From Atkinsonella hypoxylon (Eukaryota; Ascomycota; Sordariomycetes; Hypocreales; Clavicipitaceae), in the NCBI GenBank assembly GCA_000729835.1, contig JFHB01000165.1:1-64000 (forward strand): a stretch of 64,000 nt of DNA, written 5' to 3'. The notes below the pieces were generated by a model. The model saw only the letters and a program-made list of their open reading frames with translations, did no database searches and had not been told where the DNA came from. The stretch's first letter is position 1. Each line of letters opens with the position of its first letter. Of the stretch, positions 22,104 through 32,745 are shown one piece after another. A program made the translations under genes and the position numbers.

Positions 22104-23399
22104 CGTCGAGACTTGTATTTTGGAATGGCCAATTCAGTCCTCGATATGTGGCTACTTTCGTATTTGCGATGAGGAGGGGAATGGAACGAAGCAAGGAACC
22201 TGCTTGCGCTTTATCCTATCGAGTGAGGTCTTCCGAATGAGGATGAGATGAAGATATTGTGATGAGACCAGCTCGAAGAAACAGGAATTGGGAAACTGGA
22301 AAAATTAAAAAAGAGACGGACGTAGTTCAACACTCGAAGAACGGAGAGAAGAAAAGTAAAAGGGAGTGCGTGCCGACAAATCAAGGTGACTGAAGGAGAA
22401 AGGTAGAACCAGATACCGTAACCCAGAACTTGGACAGTCTCAGAGACGTCATGTCTGACACGATGGTTGATGCAGATGCGCCCCTCTGACATCCCCAGCT
22501 GTAAAACAGGTGTCGAGAGACGAACCGACGACTGGAGGCTGGGCTTCGCCGCCTCGGCTCAGCATTTTTTAAGATGTGGAAATACAATATCGTGGGGAAA
22601 TGGGCTGAAGGCGATACACTATGCCTAGTGCGCCGGCCCGTACTGAGGCACGACACCTGTGACAGAAGTGTCTCGAGTCTTGTTTTAGAACGTCATCCTC
22701 TTCAAATGTTTTCATATTACTCGTTCCCTAGGACCGGACCGTAATTGGAGTTCTGCCCCACCCGCGCATTACTTTGATGAAACGCGGCTCGCACAAGGGG
22801 CATCGTGGTTGACGCCAGGCTGGCGGGGCATGACGGCAACAAGCAAGTCCATGATATGATAACATGTAATTTGGTTGAGCCACCGCAATTTTGATATTAT
22901 AGCAGACGCTCTTTCATCCATCGCTATTTCGCAGCTCGAGAATGATGAGTCCCACGATATACCTTTGAATACACACACCACATACCCCTAGGAGGTAGGC
23001 ATTTGAACAAGCACCCTTTCCGCCAAACACGGAGTTGTCAAAAGGCACGGGTACCTAGCACCATTTCAAAACAAAGAAAAATGAACAAATTTTTTTTTTC
23101 TTGTTCAATATTCAACTCACCCCTTCCTCTGAGCTCCCAAGTTTCAAAATTGCAGCGATTAGATCGCCATTGCTTTTGAATAGAGTTGTTCCGCCGTTCC
23201 TGATACGCTTTTTGGCAAGGCGACGGCGCGTGTCACGTTGTTGCACCACCGACTTATGGAACGAATAGTCGAGTCGAATGGAGCGGGTAGTGTCGCACTT
23301 AGGCCCCCCAGCCCTGACCTTTTCTCCTTCAACAGCACAAAAAGAAAAAAAAATGAATGAATGAAAACATGCTATGACGGACGCTGGGATCGAGAAAAG
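22104..23399. other. Intergenic region, 1.3 kb
   Basis: It holds the upstream region of the cupredoxin gene and the 3' flank of SMN. No gene is supported. There are several short A-runs (near 23345). Confidence 0.5.
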
Positions 23400-23556
23400 T
23401 CAATTTGGTTGTGGAGCCTGGCTTTGAACCTGCTGTTGTCCCTCAAACAGGCCGGTGTAGTACCCTGCGTAGTACCACGACATTAGAAGCTTCTTGAGCC
23501 CCTCGTCGCGTACTAAGTTTATCAGCTTGCTTTTTCCTTGTAATTACCGATTTTGC

Positions 23557-23592
<36 letters not shown>

Positions 23593-24173
23593 CTCTGTAA
23601 GATGAGTAAACGTACTTGAACCCAGGAAAGCTTGAGGGGACGGTGCTGGCGACGCTGACGCTGACGCTGTTACAGGTACTTGCTCCACGGTCTCAATCTG
23701 GCGTTGTCATTGTCCATGGTCAGCAAAGCTCTTTGAGGATGAAGTGGTGCATGATCGGAATCCAGTGATTGTCGGCGCTCATGCTAACGGCTTCGTGGGC
23801 GCACACTTACGGGCTGGGGATCTTCAGGGCCAGGAGGAACGGCTTCTGAACTGGCTGGTTCGTTTGATTCTGCGTCTTGGATTTGTTTTCTTTGCAGGTT
23901 CGCAGTTGTTACATGTTCAGCGTCAAGGGGGAATTGAGCTGAGGTGTGAAACGAGGGCTGTGAGACGTACTTTATATCGCGGAGACTTCGTCCCTCGGCG
24001 TATATGCTGTGATATTTCTTTGACGGCCATGTCTTTAGTACTGAGCCTGAGGTTTCTCTGGAGCTGGCTGAGATACTCACCTTGTATTCTGCTAGAGCTT
24101 CGTTCCACGAGTCGATAAGGGCTGAGTCATCCCAAACTTCTTCGTGGGTAGGATCTTGCTGGTCGCGGCCCAT
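23400..24173 (-). CDS. Survival motor neuron (SMN) homologue, Tudor-less
   Basis: Exons 24173-24081, 24017-23811, 23697-23616 and 23512-23400 give 164 residues. The N-terminal Gemin2-binding motif is clear: VWDDSALIDSWNEALAEYK joined by splicing to KYHSIYAEG. The C-terminal YG box is MSWYYAGYYTGLFEGQ, preceded by IRDEGLKKLL; this drives oligomerisation. No Tudor domain lies between, as in fission yeast Smn1, and the length is similar (about 150). It assembles Sm cores on spliceosomal snRNAs. A further 81-nt segment (23970-23890) inside exon 2 has a GTACGT donor and AAAG acceptor and is a multiple of three. If removed, the protein has 137 residues. The last intron (23615-23513) carries a 32-nt A run in the transcript. 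Confidence 0.88.
23561..23592. repeat. T32 homopolymer (A32 in SMN intron)
   Basis: Thirty-two consecutive T on the plus strand lie wholly within the 103-nt last intron of the SMN gene. Confidence 0.9.
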
Positions 24174-24830
24174 GTTGTCGTCATGCGCTCTCGGATCGGA
24201 GTTGCTGCGGTTGTGTCGCCAGGTTGAGTTGCCCGGGGAGGTAAATTGTGCTTCGAAGAGTTGTGCTTTAAGAATAAAGCGTCTGGTTGTCTTGGCCAGC
24301 GGTTGGTTGCACGAATTGGAATTCAGTCATTTCTCCCCTATCCAATGATGGTCAACTAGTTCAATGTCGGTTCTGATTAAATTCGATGATATGGGTGGGG
24401 AACAGAACCGTGAGAGTAAGAGCCTCCGACAGACCGGTGGTCGTTGGAGCTTCTACCAGGTATATTGTGACCTGCTTATCTTGGCTGGGCCACCACGCAG
24501 AGGATCAAACTAGTGGGACTAAACTACGGCGACTTTCAACATAGACTCCATCTGGCTGTCGCCAAACCATCCTGCAAGATAATAACAATGTGAAGCGACA
24601 GAGATCGTTGAGCTGGTCGCAGGAACCCATGGCCCACTGCATTTGCTGTCGCCGCTAGACCCCACCACCGTCAGCTGCAACTGATATGCACTACTCCACT
24701 CACCGCTTTCAAGCACCGCAGAATCTTAAATTTTTTTTTTTTTTTTTTCGCGCCGTCGCTCGCCCCAATTGCCGGTACTTCTGGGCAGCTCCGAGAAGAA
24801 GGGGTCTAGCAAACATCTCAACCAGAAACG
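24174..24830. promoter_or_regulatory. Divergent promoter region, SMN and NOP15
   Basis: 657 bp separate an snRNP-assembly gene from a ribosome-biogenesis gene. A T-run at about 24731-24748 lies some 85 bp before the NOP15 start and is a plausible nucleosome-excluding tract. No other element is recognised. Confidence 0.4.
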
Positions 24831-26068
24831 ATGGCTCTCGAATCGACAAAAAGAAAACGTGGGTATCCAACTAACTCCTGCGCAATACTTGCTCCGTAGC
24901 TGATGAGTGTAGCTGTCTCTGAAGCTCAAAAGAGCAATGGCGCCGCCAAGGTTGCGGACAAGCCTACGCCCAAGGGCAAGAGGAAAGGTAGACTTGCGAC
25001 GCAGGAATGCATCGTTTGGACAAGGAGCACATTCTGATTATTTTTGATACAGCTGTCGAAGAAGCCTCTCCCGTCTCAATAAAGAAGCAGAAGCCCACGA
25101 AGAAGGCTGCTACCGCACCGAAGTCCGCCGAAAACCCCACCAAGGACGCCAAACCAGCCAAGGCAAGCGAAAAGGACGAGAAGAAGGGGGAAGACGATGA
25201 AGAAGTCTTGCAAGTTGACGACAATTCAAATGGCTCGGATGACGAAGAGAATGAAAAGGTTAAGAAGTTGGCAGCCGAGGTAGACTCGGACGATGAGGCC
25301 CCGGTCGACATGGCTCTGTCTTACAAACCCGGCCAAGGTGCAGGCAAGCCTCCAGCCGTATCTGATGAACTTGTTAAGCTCGCAAAGGAGCCTACAGGAG
25401 AGCCTGGGGTGGTCTACATTGGTCGAATTCCGCACGGTTTCTACGAGCACGAGATGCGACAATACCTCTCACAGTTTGGCCCTGTCACACGGGTTCGTCT
25501 GTCGAGAAATAAGAAGACCGGTGCCAGCAAGCACTTCGCCTTTGTTGAGTTTGAGGAGTCCAGCACCGCCGAGATTGTTGCCAAAACCATGGATAACTAT
25601 TTGTTGTTTGGGCACATCCTCAAGTGCAAGACAATTCCTAAAGAGCAGGTCCACCAAGATTTGTTCAAGGGCGCTAACAAACGGTACAAGGCTGTTCCTT
25701 TGAACAAGATGGCTGGGATTAAGCTGCAGAAGCCCCTGACCGAGTCGACGTGGAAGTCCAAGGTGTCTAAGGAGGAGAACAAGCGAGCCAGGCAAGCAGC
25801 CAAGCTCAAGGACATGGGCTATGAGTTTGAGGCGCCCGATTTGAAAGACGTGCCGCCTCCTCAGCCTGTGGAGAGTGCTGTCGAGGAGCCCGCCACTTCG
25901 ATTGAAGCTGCTCCTGCAGAGGAAAAGCAAGAGGCTGCTGAGGACGAAACGAAGGCGTCAAAGAAGCACAAGACTAAGCAGATCGAAGCCAAGCCTGAGA
26001 CCATACCAGCGATCCAAGGAAAGATTGGCAGGACGGTCAAGGGCAAGGGAAAGAAGGTCAAGGCTTGA
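24831..26068 (+). CDS. NOP15: Nucleolar RRM protein Nop15 / NIFK family
   Basis: Exons 24831-24858, 24913-24987 and 25053-26068 give 372 residues. The N-terminal ~150 residues are Lys/Glu/Asp-rich with acidic runs. One RRM lies at about 153-230, with RNP2 VVYIGRIP and RNP1 KHFAFVEF, followed by the family extension FGHILKCKTIP and FKGANKRYKAVPLNKMA. The C-terminus is a basic, Ala/Glu-rich tail ending in a run of Lys/Gly. Nop15 acts in 60S pre-rRNA processing. The first intron acceptor is the second of two TAGs; using the first gives a stop within a few codons. The final product is close to animal NIFK in layout, but has no Ki-67-binding segment that I can identify. Confidence 0.9.
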
Positions 26069-27463
26069 CCAAGCTCAAGAAAGTCATGGGGCATGATGTA
26101 AATTTTTTTTTTTTTTTTTTGATCTTGTGTGTGATTGGCATCGGCGTACTGGGTAGTAATTTTCTTCATATCACATTCACATTGGTACACCACAGAGGAA
26201 TTGCCACTCTTTGATCCCTTGACTGTGCATAGTCGTCACTAAGGTTGTGGCCACTCGTGGATCAGACCCTTAGTTGGAAACAAGACATGTACGCACATAA
26301 GCGAACCCACGGCACTCATTACAGACACGGCCCTGCCCCTTTCAAAAGAGACGCGGGGGCGTCAAGCAAGCGGTGGGATTATGAAAGGCGAGATGCTCTA
26401 CTTCGCACAACGAGCTGGGAAAAATCACGATATATGGGATCTTGCTCTGGTATGTCGAGTGCGAAGATGGTTGTAAGATGGAGAGAAAAAGTCGGGAAAG
26501 GAGCTTGGTCCACCATGGTGCTGAAGTGAAATTATAGGCTGCTGCCCCGCGGTGAAAATCCTGACTAAGCCGCTGGAGTGCCCTTGAATTGCCAAAGGTT
26601 GACACGCAATACGGAATAGTTATGCTTGATAGGCGCGAGAGTGCTTATGCAGCTGAGAATGACGCCAGCGGGCTCTCTCGTATACGCCAGACACGTCCCA
26701 GCACAGCCTTGACTATTGACAGGCCGCCGCTGCATTGCACGGGGGCTTCTTCTTTCGTATCATATAAACGGTGATGATGCTACGGCGATGACAGGCATGT
26801 TTCTTTGATGATTGGTGAACAAGAAATCACCGTCGTCATAGCGGACGGCCTGTTTTCGCTTGGTATTATATATTATACAGTATCACTACATGTACATGTA
26901 TCATCAATATGGTGGATGGGGTTGATATAGGGTTGCTTTAGGGGGCCATTTGAGTTTGCGGGCATGTCTTGGACGGTGCCGCTTTCGGGGCTGACAAGTG
27001 AGACCCATGAGACCAATGTGACCAAGTTGTCTGAGGCTCTCGGTAGTTAGTTATCTAATAGATCCTTTCGCTAGCCTGGAGCTGTCGATTCCGTCTGGCC
27101 TTGGTTGAGTGCCGGCGTGCTGAACGGACCAGACTCGAGCGGACCCGGGACTGGTCAGTGACTGAGACTACTGAGACTACTGAGACTGAGCAGCCAGGTC
27201 CCCCCCCCCCCCCGCATGCTACTGGTGCCCGCGACCCACCCACCAGGCCATGCCACCTCCCTTGCCCGCTATCGTAGTTCGCCAAAGTGTTTTCATCCGG
27301 GTCGCTGGTACAGGTCCCTGCTGGGTTGCGTCGCAGTGCCTCGTCATGTTTCAATTGAATTGCCATCTCGACGCTCGACAGTGTTTCCCTTTAGCACCAC
27401 CCGCTGGTCAACCCCGACAGCTCGCACATCAAGGCCGCTTAACTGTCGTGCCTCGTTTCTACC
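26069..27463. other. Intergenic region between NOP15 and RUD3
   Basis: 1.4 kb. A T-run follows NOP15 at about 26103-26120. Near the RUD3 promoter there is an ACTGAGACT-type 9-bp repeat (27161-27190) and a run of 14 C (27200-27213). No gene is supported. Confidence 0.5.
27161..27213. repeat. 9-bp tandem repeat followed by C14 run
   Basis: ACTGAGACT is repeated about three times, then after ten bases come fourteen consecutive C, about 250 bp upstream of the RUD3 start. Confidence 0.85.
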
Positions 27464-29341
27464 ATGTCATCCACTGCTGCTGGCGGCCCGCCTCAATCGG
27501 CCAATCCAGGTTTGTATTTGATACTACCCGCCTGCTCGTAGTGGCTACCGTGTTCTGACCCATAGCACCTATCGACATGCAGCATCAAGGAAGAAGAAGA
27601 ACAACAATAACAACAACAACAACAACAACAAGAAAAAGAAGAACGCCAACAAGAAAAAAGATGCTGCCCGCTTGAGCAACGGCGATGTCAATCACGAAAA
27701 TGAGGAGCACGACAACGACGACGAGTCGGAACCTGTAAGTTTTACCGAGTCGCGAGTGGCCCCTACGACCCAGGGACTCCAAGAATTGACTCGCTAATAT
27801 GATTCCGGCATCACTTGCGCAGGAACTTGCCGACGACGCCAAGCAGAACGAGCCCTCAGGAGGCAATGGCCACGCCGTGTCGCCGGCTAGGACAGATGCC
27901 GACCGAGTGCCGGATTCAGACCCGGCAGCAAAACTCGAAGCAATGGGCAAGGAGCGAGAAGCTCTGCGAGCCGAGGTGGAACAGCTCCGCAAGCAGCTCG
28001 AGAGCATCCAAACTACTCACGACCAGGAAATCTTCCAGATGAAGACAGCTCTTGAAGAAAGTAATTCGGCCAAGGAACATGCAGAAGAACAATACCAGAC
28101 CCTGCTCGGGCGAGTCGAGAAGATCAAGGAGTCTCTGAGTGACAGGCTGAAGCGAGACAAGGCAGAGCTCGAGGAGGCGAGAGAGCGCATCGAAGAGCTA
28201 GAAGCGCAAAATGAGCTACTCCAAGGCTCTGCGCAATCCACGGGCGAAGATGTCGAGAAGCTCAAGGAGGAGCTGCAAGATGCAGTGAGAGAGCTGACCA
28301 CTCTCCGAAGTCGTAACAACCTGTCTGCGCACAACTGGCAAAAGGAAAAGGAGGAGCTTATCAAGACGGTCCAACACCTCAAGGAGGAAATGGAAGCAAC
28401 AGCAAATGCCATGGGCGAATGGGAGGTCTTGGCCATGGAGGAGCGCTCCATTAAAGAGAGCCTCTCCGATAAGGTGAGCGACCTGGAGGAACAGATTGCG
28501 ATCCTCAGAAAAAACTACGATGCCGCCGCCGCAGACCGCGACAGCCAGTCCGTCTTGGTGGATAATCTGCAGAACGCGCTGCGGGAGATCCAGGAGGCGC
28601 GCAAAAAGGAGCTGCGGGACATGGTGGAAACGACCGAGTCGCAGCTTCAGGCGCAAAAGGAGCTCGCTCAGCAGGCTGAGGCGAGGGCCGCGGAAGCTGA
28701 AGAAGCCAAAGAGGAAATGGCTAAGGAACTGGAGCGGACGGCTCCATTCGAGAAAGAAGTCAAAGAGAAGAACTTGCTCATCGGGAAGTTGAGACACGAG
28801 GCTATCGTTCTGAACGACCATTTAACCAAGGCGTTGAGGTACCTGAAGAGGACGAAGCCGGAAGACAACGTAGACAGGTGTGTTCTTCCTTCCTCACGAC
28901 GGGATAAATTCCCGTCCTTTACTACCATCCAATATGCTAATCCACCCAACCAGACAAGTCGTCACAAACCACCTACTGCACTTCCTCACCCTCGATCGTG
29001 GCGACGTCAAGCGCTTCCAAGTCCTGCAAGTCATGGCCGGCTATCTGAATTGGACGGATGAGCAGCGCGAGCAAGCCGGCCTCTCCAGACCAGGCGCAGC
29101 GACAGGGAGTCTGCGCCTGCTGACAAGTCCCTTCCACAGGACGCCCAGCTCGCCGTCCCTCAGCGCCGATCTCTTTTCAGAACCTACCTCGGCCAAGGAC
29201 AAGGAGTCCCTCGCCGAGCTATGGGCCAGCTTCCTGGAGAGAAGTGCTCAGGAAGCCACGGCGGCTGAAGGAGGCGCGGGTTCACCTGGCAAGGGTAGTA
29301 TAAGTGACGCCGCTACTGGACAGCCTGGCTCCAAAGGATGA
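27464..29341 (+). CDS. RUD3: Golgin Rud3 (GRAB-domain coiled-coil protein)
   Basis: Exons 27464-27509, 27583-27734, 27823-28877 and 28954-29341 give 546 residues. Residues 16-40 are Lys- and Asn-rich, coded by an AAC/AAG microsatellite. A long coiled coil runs from about 85 to 390, with dense Glu/Lys/Leu heptads. The GRAB domain follows at about 392-450: LLIGKLRHEAIVLNDHLTKA, then RYLKRTKPEDNVD joined by splicing to RQVVTNHLLHFLTL, ending VMAGYLNW. GRAB binds Arf1-GTP and targets the protein to the cis-Golgi, where Rud3 tethers vesicles. The tail is Ser/Gly-rich. All exon phases close. Confidence 0.9.
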
Positions 29342-29654
29342 TGGCAATCCACAATTAAGTGAGGCACCGATATTAGTGCTCTCACTGGTGGTTTTGCCGT
29401 GGGAAGAGATGGTTATAGTGAGCTTTCTGTAGAATATACAAACTTGTTGCATTTACCTACTTGCTTGGTCTGACCTTTATCTACCTCTAAGTAGGTGGGA
29501 TGCGATCTCTTCTCCAAGCGCCCAGCTGAACGAGGTGCATAGTATCACGGATATCGTCCAAGATTGCACTCTGAAATTAGCGGCTAGAGATGTACCCGCA
29601 AACATTTATTTTGCCATCACGTACTACTAAAAACACATGCCATCTACTTTCGAT
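29342..29654. other. Convergent intergenic region
   Basis: 313 bp between convergent 3' ends. Nothing recognisable. Confidence 0.4.
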
Positions 29655-30838
29655 CTATGCAGAACGCTCTACTTTCCCCTCTTGCCCGTGAAAAAACGCA
29701 TCCAGCACGCCGTCCGTATACGTCTCAGCCTCCCTGTTGATATTCTCAATGTTGATACGGTTACTGAGTGCCTCATTCACCCCCTCCACCACATCCCTCT
29801 CCTCCATTACCTCGCGCATCAGCTTGACCTCGTGAGCCCAGTAGGCCTGGCATCGGTTGCGCAACTCCTCGTTCCTCATGGCAGTGTTGTTGACGATGCC
29901 AATAGCGTTGAGGCGGCTTCTCGCCAAGGACAATCTGCTGGTAACGTTGTCGATGCGCTCCGACGGAGACGGCAACTTGGCGAAAGCGCGGTTCGTGGAC
30001 GAGAGGTACAACACCCATCCTAGGACGCCGTTCAGGGCACAGAGTGCCAACAGGCGGTAGTTTCTCATGGACCAGTAGAAGAAGTCTACGTCTGGGAGAC
30101 GAAGCGCCCGCGCATTAGCCTGGTAGTTGTACGAGCCCACGACGTAGGCTTCCAGCGCGGCGAGGGCCAGAGCGGCGATAGTAGTGAGCGTGCGCCATTG
30201 GGACCCGTATTTCCCCGTCACAGAGTCACTCGTCACGGCTGCGATGACGATCAAGTTGGCGAGATGGGGCCACAGGATGGACGGCAGGGCGTAGTAGAAG
30301 TAGCTCTTTGGCTCGTCGGAATTGCAGAACGGACAGTCTGCGAGGACGGAAGGGCCAAGCTGGAGATAGAGCAATCTGCTCTCGAGATTGACAAACTTGG
30401 CGCGCAGGGCCTGGTCGGTAGGCGTGAGGGCGTTGCCGGCGCGCAGGGTAGCAAGGCGGTTGAAGAGCACGTCGGCGGGGATCTGGAGACGGCTTTGCGT
30501 GCGGAGGAAGATGTTCTCTGGGGCGAAGATGGGGAGCGTCTTGAGCAGGTAGATACCTGAGAGGAAGAACAACAGGCCGAGCGCAAGGCGGACGCGAGGG
30601 GGGGCCGACTGGATGGGCAGGTTGTGGGAGGATGATCGAAGGGAGCGATACCACGCGATGGCTTTGGGGAGCAGGAGGGGGCCCAGGAGGAGGAGGAGGG
30701 AGGAGATGCTGAGCCTTAGTTAGCCTGGCTTTTTTTTTTTTTTTATATGTAACTGGGGGGTTTTGTGTATTCGCGTTTGGTTTGGAGCCGGGGGGAGACA
30801 ATTCGGGTAGAGGCTTACGAATCCCATGAGACTGCCAT
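29655..30838 (-). CDS. Fungal multi-spanning membrane protein of unknown function
   Basis: Exons 30838-30819 (20 nt) and 30708-29655 give 357 residues. The short first exon supplies MAVSWDS and continues into a hydrophobic segment (SSLLLLLGPLLLPKAIAWYR). Further spans lie at about 45-66, 150-170, 180-200 and 225-245. A conserved-looking block, ADCPFCNSDEPKSYFYYALP, sits before the third span. The C-terminal ~110 residues are helical and charged. I recognise this as a fungal family without assigned function; a mitochondrial membrane location is possible but not shown. The 110-nt intron contains an A-rich run and a GCTAACT branch site near the acceptor. Confidence 0.72.
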
Positions 30839-31479
30839 AGTGAGCTGCGGACCTGGCGATGCACGATGGCGAAGTTCAAAAAGGCACAGCTGTCGTTTCG
30901 AGGCCTGGCTGGCGGTGGAGCCAGGTGACGTTGGCTTTCAATATGCAGCAACAATAACTAAGCCCAGAGGGGAAGAATAGTGGGGCTATGGAACTGAGTT
31001 GCCGGGACCGTTCTGAAAAAGGTTGCGCTTGTTAGCGGCCTAGATTACACGTAGTAAGACCTTAATAAAAAGGTTGCAGCAATTAAGAGTCTTGATAATT
31101 TTGAAAATCGTAATTAGCAAGGTTTCCAATGAATGGAGTCGTAGTTGATAAGGCTATATATAATTAGGGGCCATACTACTCCGTAGGAAGAGGGACTTGG
31201 TATTTAGCGCAGGAGACTACGAAGTACTCTTATTAGCAAGGAATTTTTTGCTGCTGCATGGAGTTTTAATTCGTTTGCTCCCTGTTAGCGTACTCGTTCC
31301 GAAGAGCGCAGCCAAAACGGCGACAAGAGGCGGTCCCCGTGCCCACCCCTTTTTTCTTGTTATAGCCGACCTTCATTCCCTGTTTCTTTTTCTTGATATT
31401 TACTCCGTACAGGGTTTCAGTGTACGTAGTATATAGCTTTCGCTTTACTCTTCCTTTTTACGAGAGGTTTCTGGGGTTT

Positions 31480-31535
31480 TTTGCCGCAGATACGTAACCT
31501 CTAGCGCTTAACCACTGCGCCACAGGATAGAAATG
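31480..31535 (-). other. tRNA-like fragment with A-box (possible SINE remnant)
   Basis: Read on the minus strand it contains TGGCGCAGTGGTTAAGCGC, a good match to the tRNA D-arm/A-box pattern. No matching B-box or anticodon/T stems follow, so it is not a functional tRNA. A shorter related sequence lies at 32704-32745 on the plus strand. Confidence 0.35.
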
Positions 31536-32118
31536 TCGGATGTTACACCCACAACCACGTGGATACAATCTGGGTATTTGCTAGAGCTTGCAAAGACATC
31601 GAGCTTGGTAAGGTGTGTATGTGTCGAGGGTTATGTAGCGTGTATTTGCCACACATCGTGGTTGACAACTAGTTCGAAAATGGGGCAACTTGTCAAGGGA
31701 AAGACAAGCTGATCATCTTCTCCAAGGTCCGAAACAGAAACAGAATATTCTTGCCCTCGCGTTCATCCAATGGAAAGTGGCGGGTTTTACAGCCTTGATG
31801 AGAAGCAAGATTTTGCCTTGTTCAGAATCATAAGGTTCGCGAGCCTAGACTACTTCGTCCTTTTCCTTTTCGCATCACTCTTCGTACCTAACATCTTGGC
31901 CAGCTCCCGTCAGAAAGTAAAGTATGAAGACACTAATGTTAATCCTAGTATATAATATGAACATATGCAACTACTATCTCATCAAAAGACCATGCGGCTA
32001 AAGGGGCTCTGTGGGTTCAACGACAGTATTGGTTGGAGATGGCGACATGTAATCCTTCAAATCTTCCAATTTCAAACCGAAAAAAGCAATTCCTGGATTC
32101 AGTCTATAGTAGAAGCTC

Positions 32119-32149
32119 AAAAAAAAAAAGTTTGGGGGGGGGGGGGGGG
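32119..32149. repeat. A11 run followed by G16 run
   Basis: An A-run at 32119-32129 is followed, after a few bases, by sixteen consecutive G at 32134-32149. The G run could form a quadruplex, or could be a sequencing-prone tract. Confidence 0.85.
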
Positions 32150-32297
32150 ATATCCTAGGTATTCCCAATCTTTAATTGAAATAATGCGGTAGCTAGATGG
32201 ACAAACGAAGATATTATAAGGAGCAAGGTCGTTATGACATAGAATAAAGGGATGGTCACTAGAGGTGATTCTTTCGTCAGCTGTCAGCTACGCTGTC

Positions 32298-32315
32298 AGG
32301 GTTAGGGTTAGGGTT
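32298..32315 (+). repeat. Interstitial telomere-like repeat (TTAGGG)n
   Basis: AGGG followed by tandem TTAGGG units, about three in all, the standard filamentous-fungal telomere unit. It directly touches the left arm of the inverted-repeat element. Confidence 0.85.
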
Positions 32316-32620
32316 AAAAACGTTTATTCTTGAGCAGAGATTTCGCCCGCACCCAGATAGCGACGCGGAACCGACCCGAAAACGATCGAAAACCAAACCC
32401 TAAAGCAGGCGAAGGGACCTTCACCACGCAGGAACGGTCCGGAACCGCGCCGCCTTAGGAGAGAGATCGAGTGCCGAGCTTCTACAGGAGACATACAACA
32501 AGCTCGGATTCGAGGGGGTTGATTGGAGTTATTGTTTTGTTTTCAATCGTTTTCGGGTCGGTTCTGCGCCATTATCTAGGTACGGGCGAAAATCTCTGCT
32601 CAAGAATAAACATTTTTTAT
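32314..32620. mobile_element. MITE-like element with long terminal inverted repeats
   Basis: The left arm, about 32314-32400, and the right arm, about 32529-32620, are inverted copies of each other over some 85 bp. They share GTTTATTCTTGAGCAGAGAT and CCGACCCGAAAACGAT in inverted orientation. Differences between the arms are mostly transitions. The ~130-bp centre is GC-richer and has no coding frame, so the element is non-autonomous. Target-site duplications are not clear. Confidence 0.7.
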
Positions 32621-32703
32621 AAATAACAGAATAGGTTAAAGATTTAAAAAAAAAAATTCATACAAACTTTACTATTCTTATAAAGGGGAGCTTGGTCTTG
32701 GTT

Positions 32704-32745
32704 GAGCGAGCTATACGCAGTGGTTAGGTTATATCTGGAAGGCGG
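32704..32745 (+). other. Second tRNA-like A-box remnant
   Basis: It contains ACGCAGTGGTTAGGTTATATC, similar to the fragment at 31480-31535 but lacking about nine bases after the A-box and carrying C-to-T type changes. Confidence 0.3.

Noticed and set aside
28216..28821. 201-aa minus-strand frame within RUD3
   Set aside because: A shadow of the coiled-coil codons on the other strand (Glu/Lys/Leu codons read as Leu/Phe).
31480..31535. A functional tRNA gene on the minus strand
   Set aside because: Only the D-arm/A-box pattern is present; no anticodon stem, T-arm B-box or acceptor pairing could be found.
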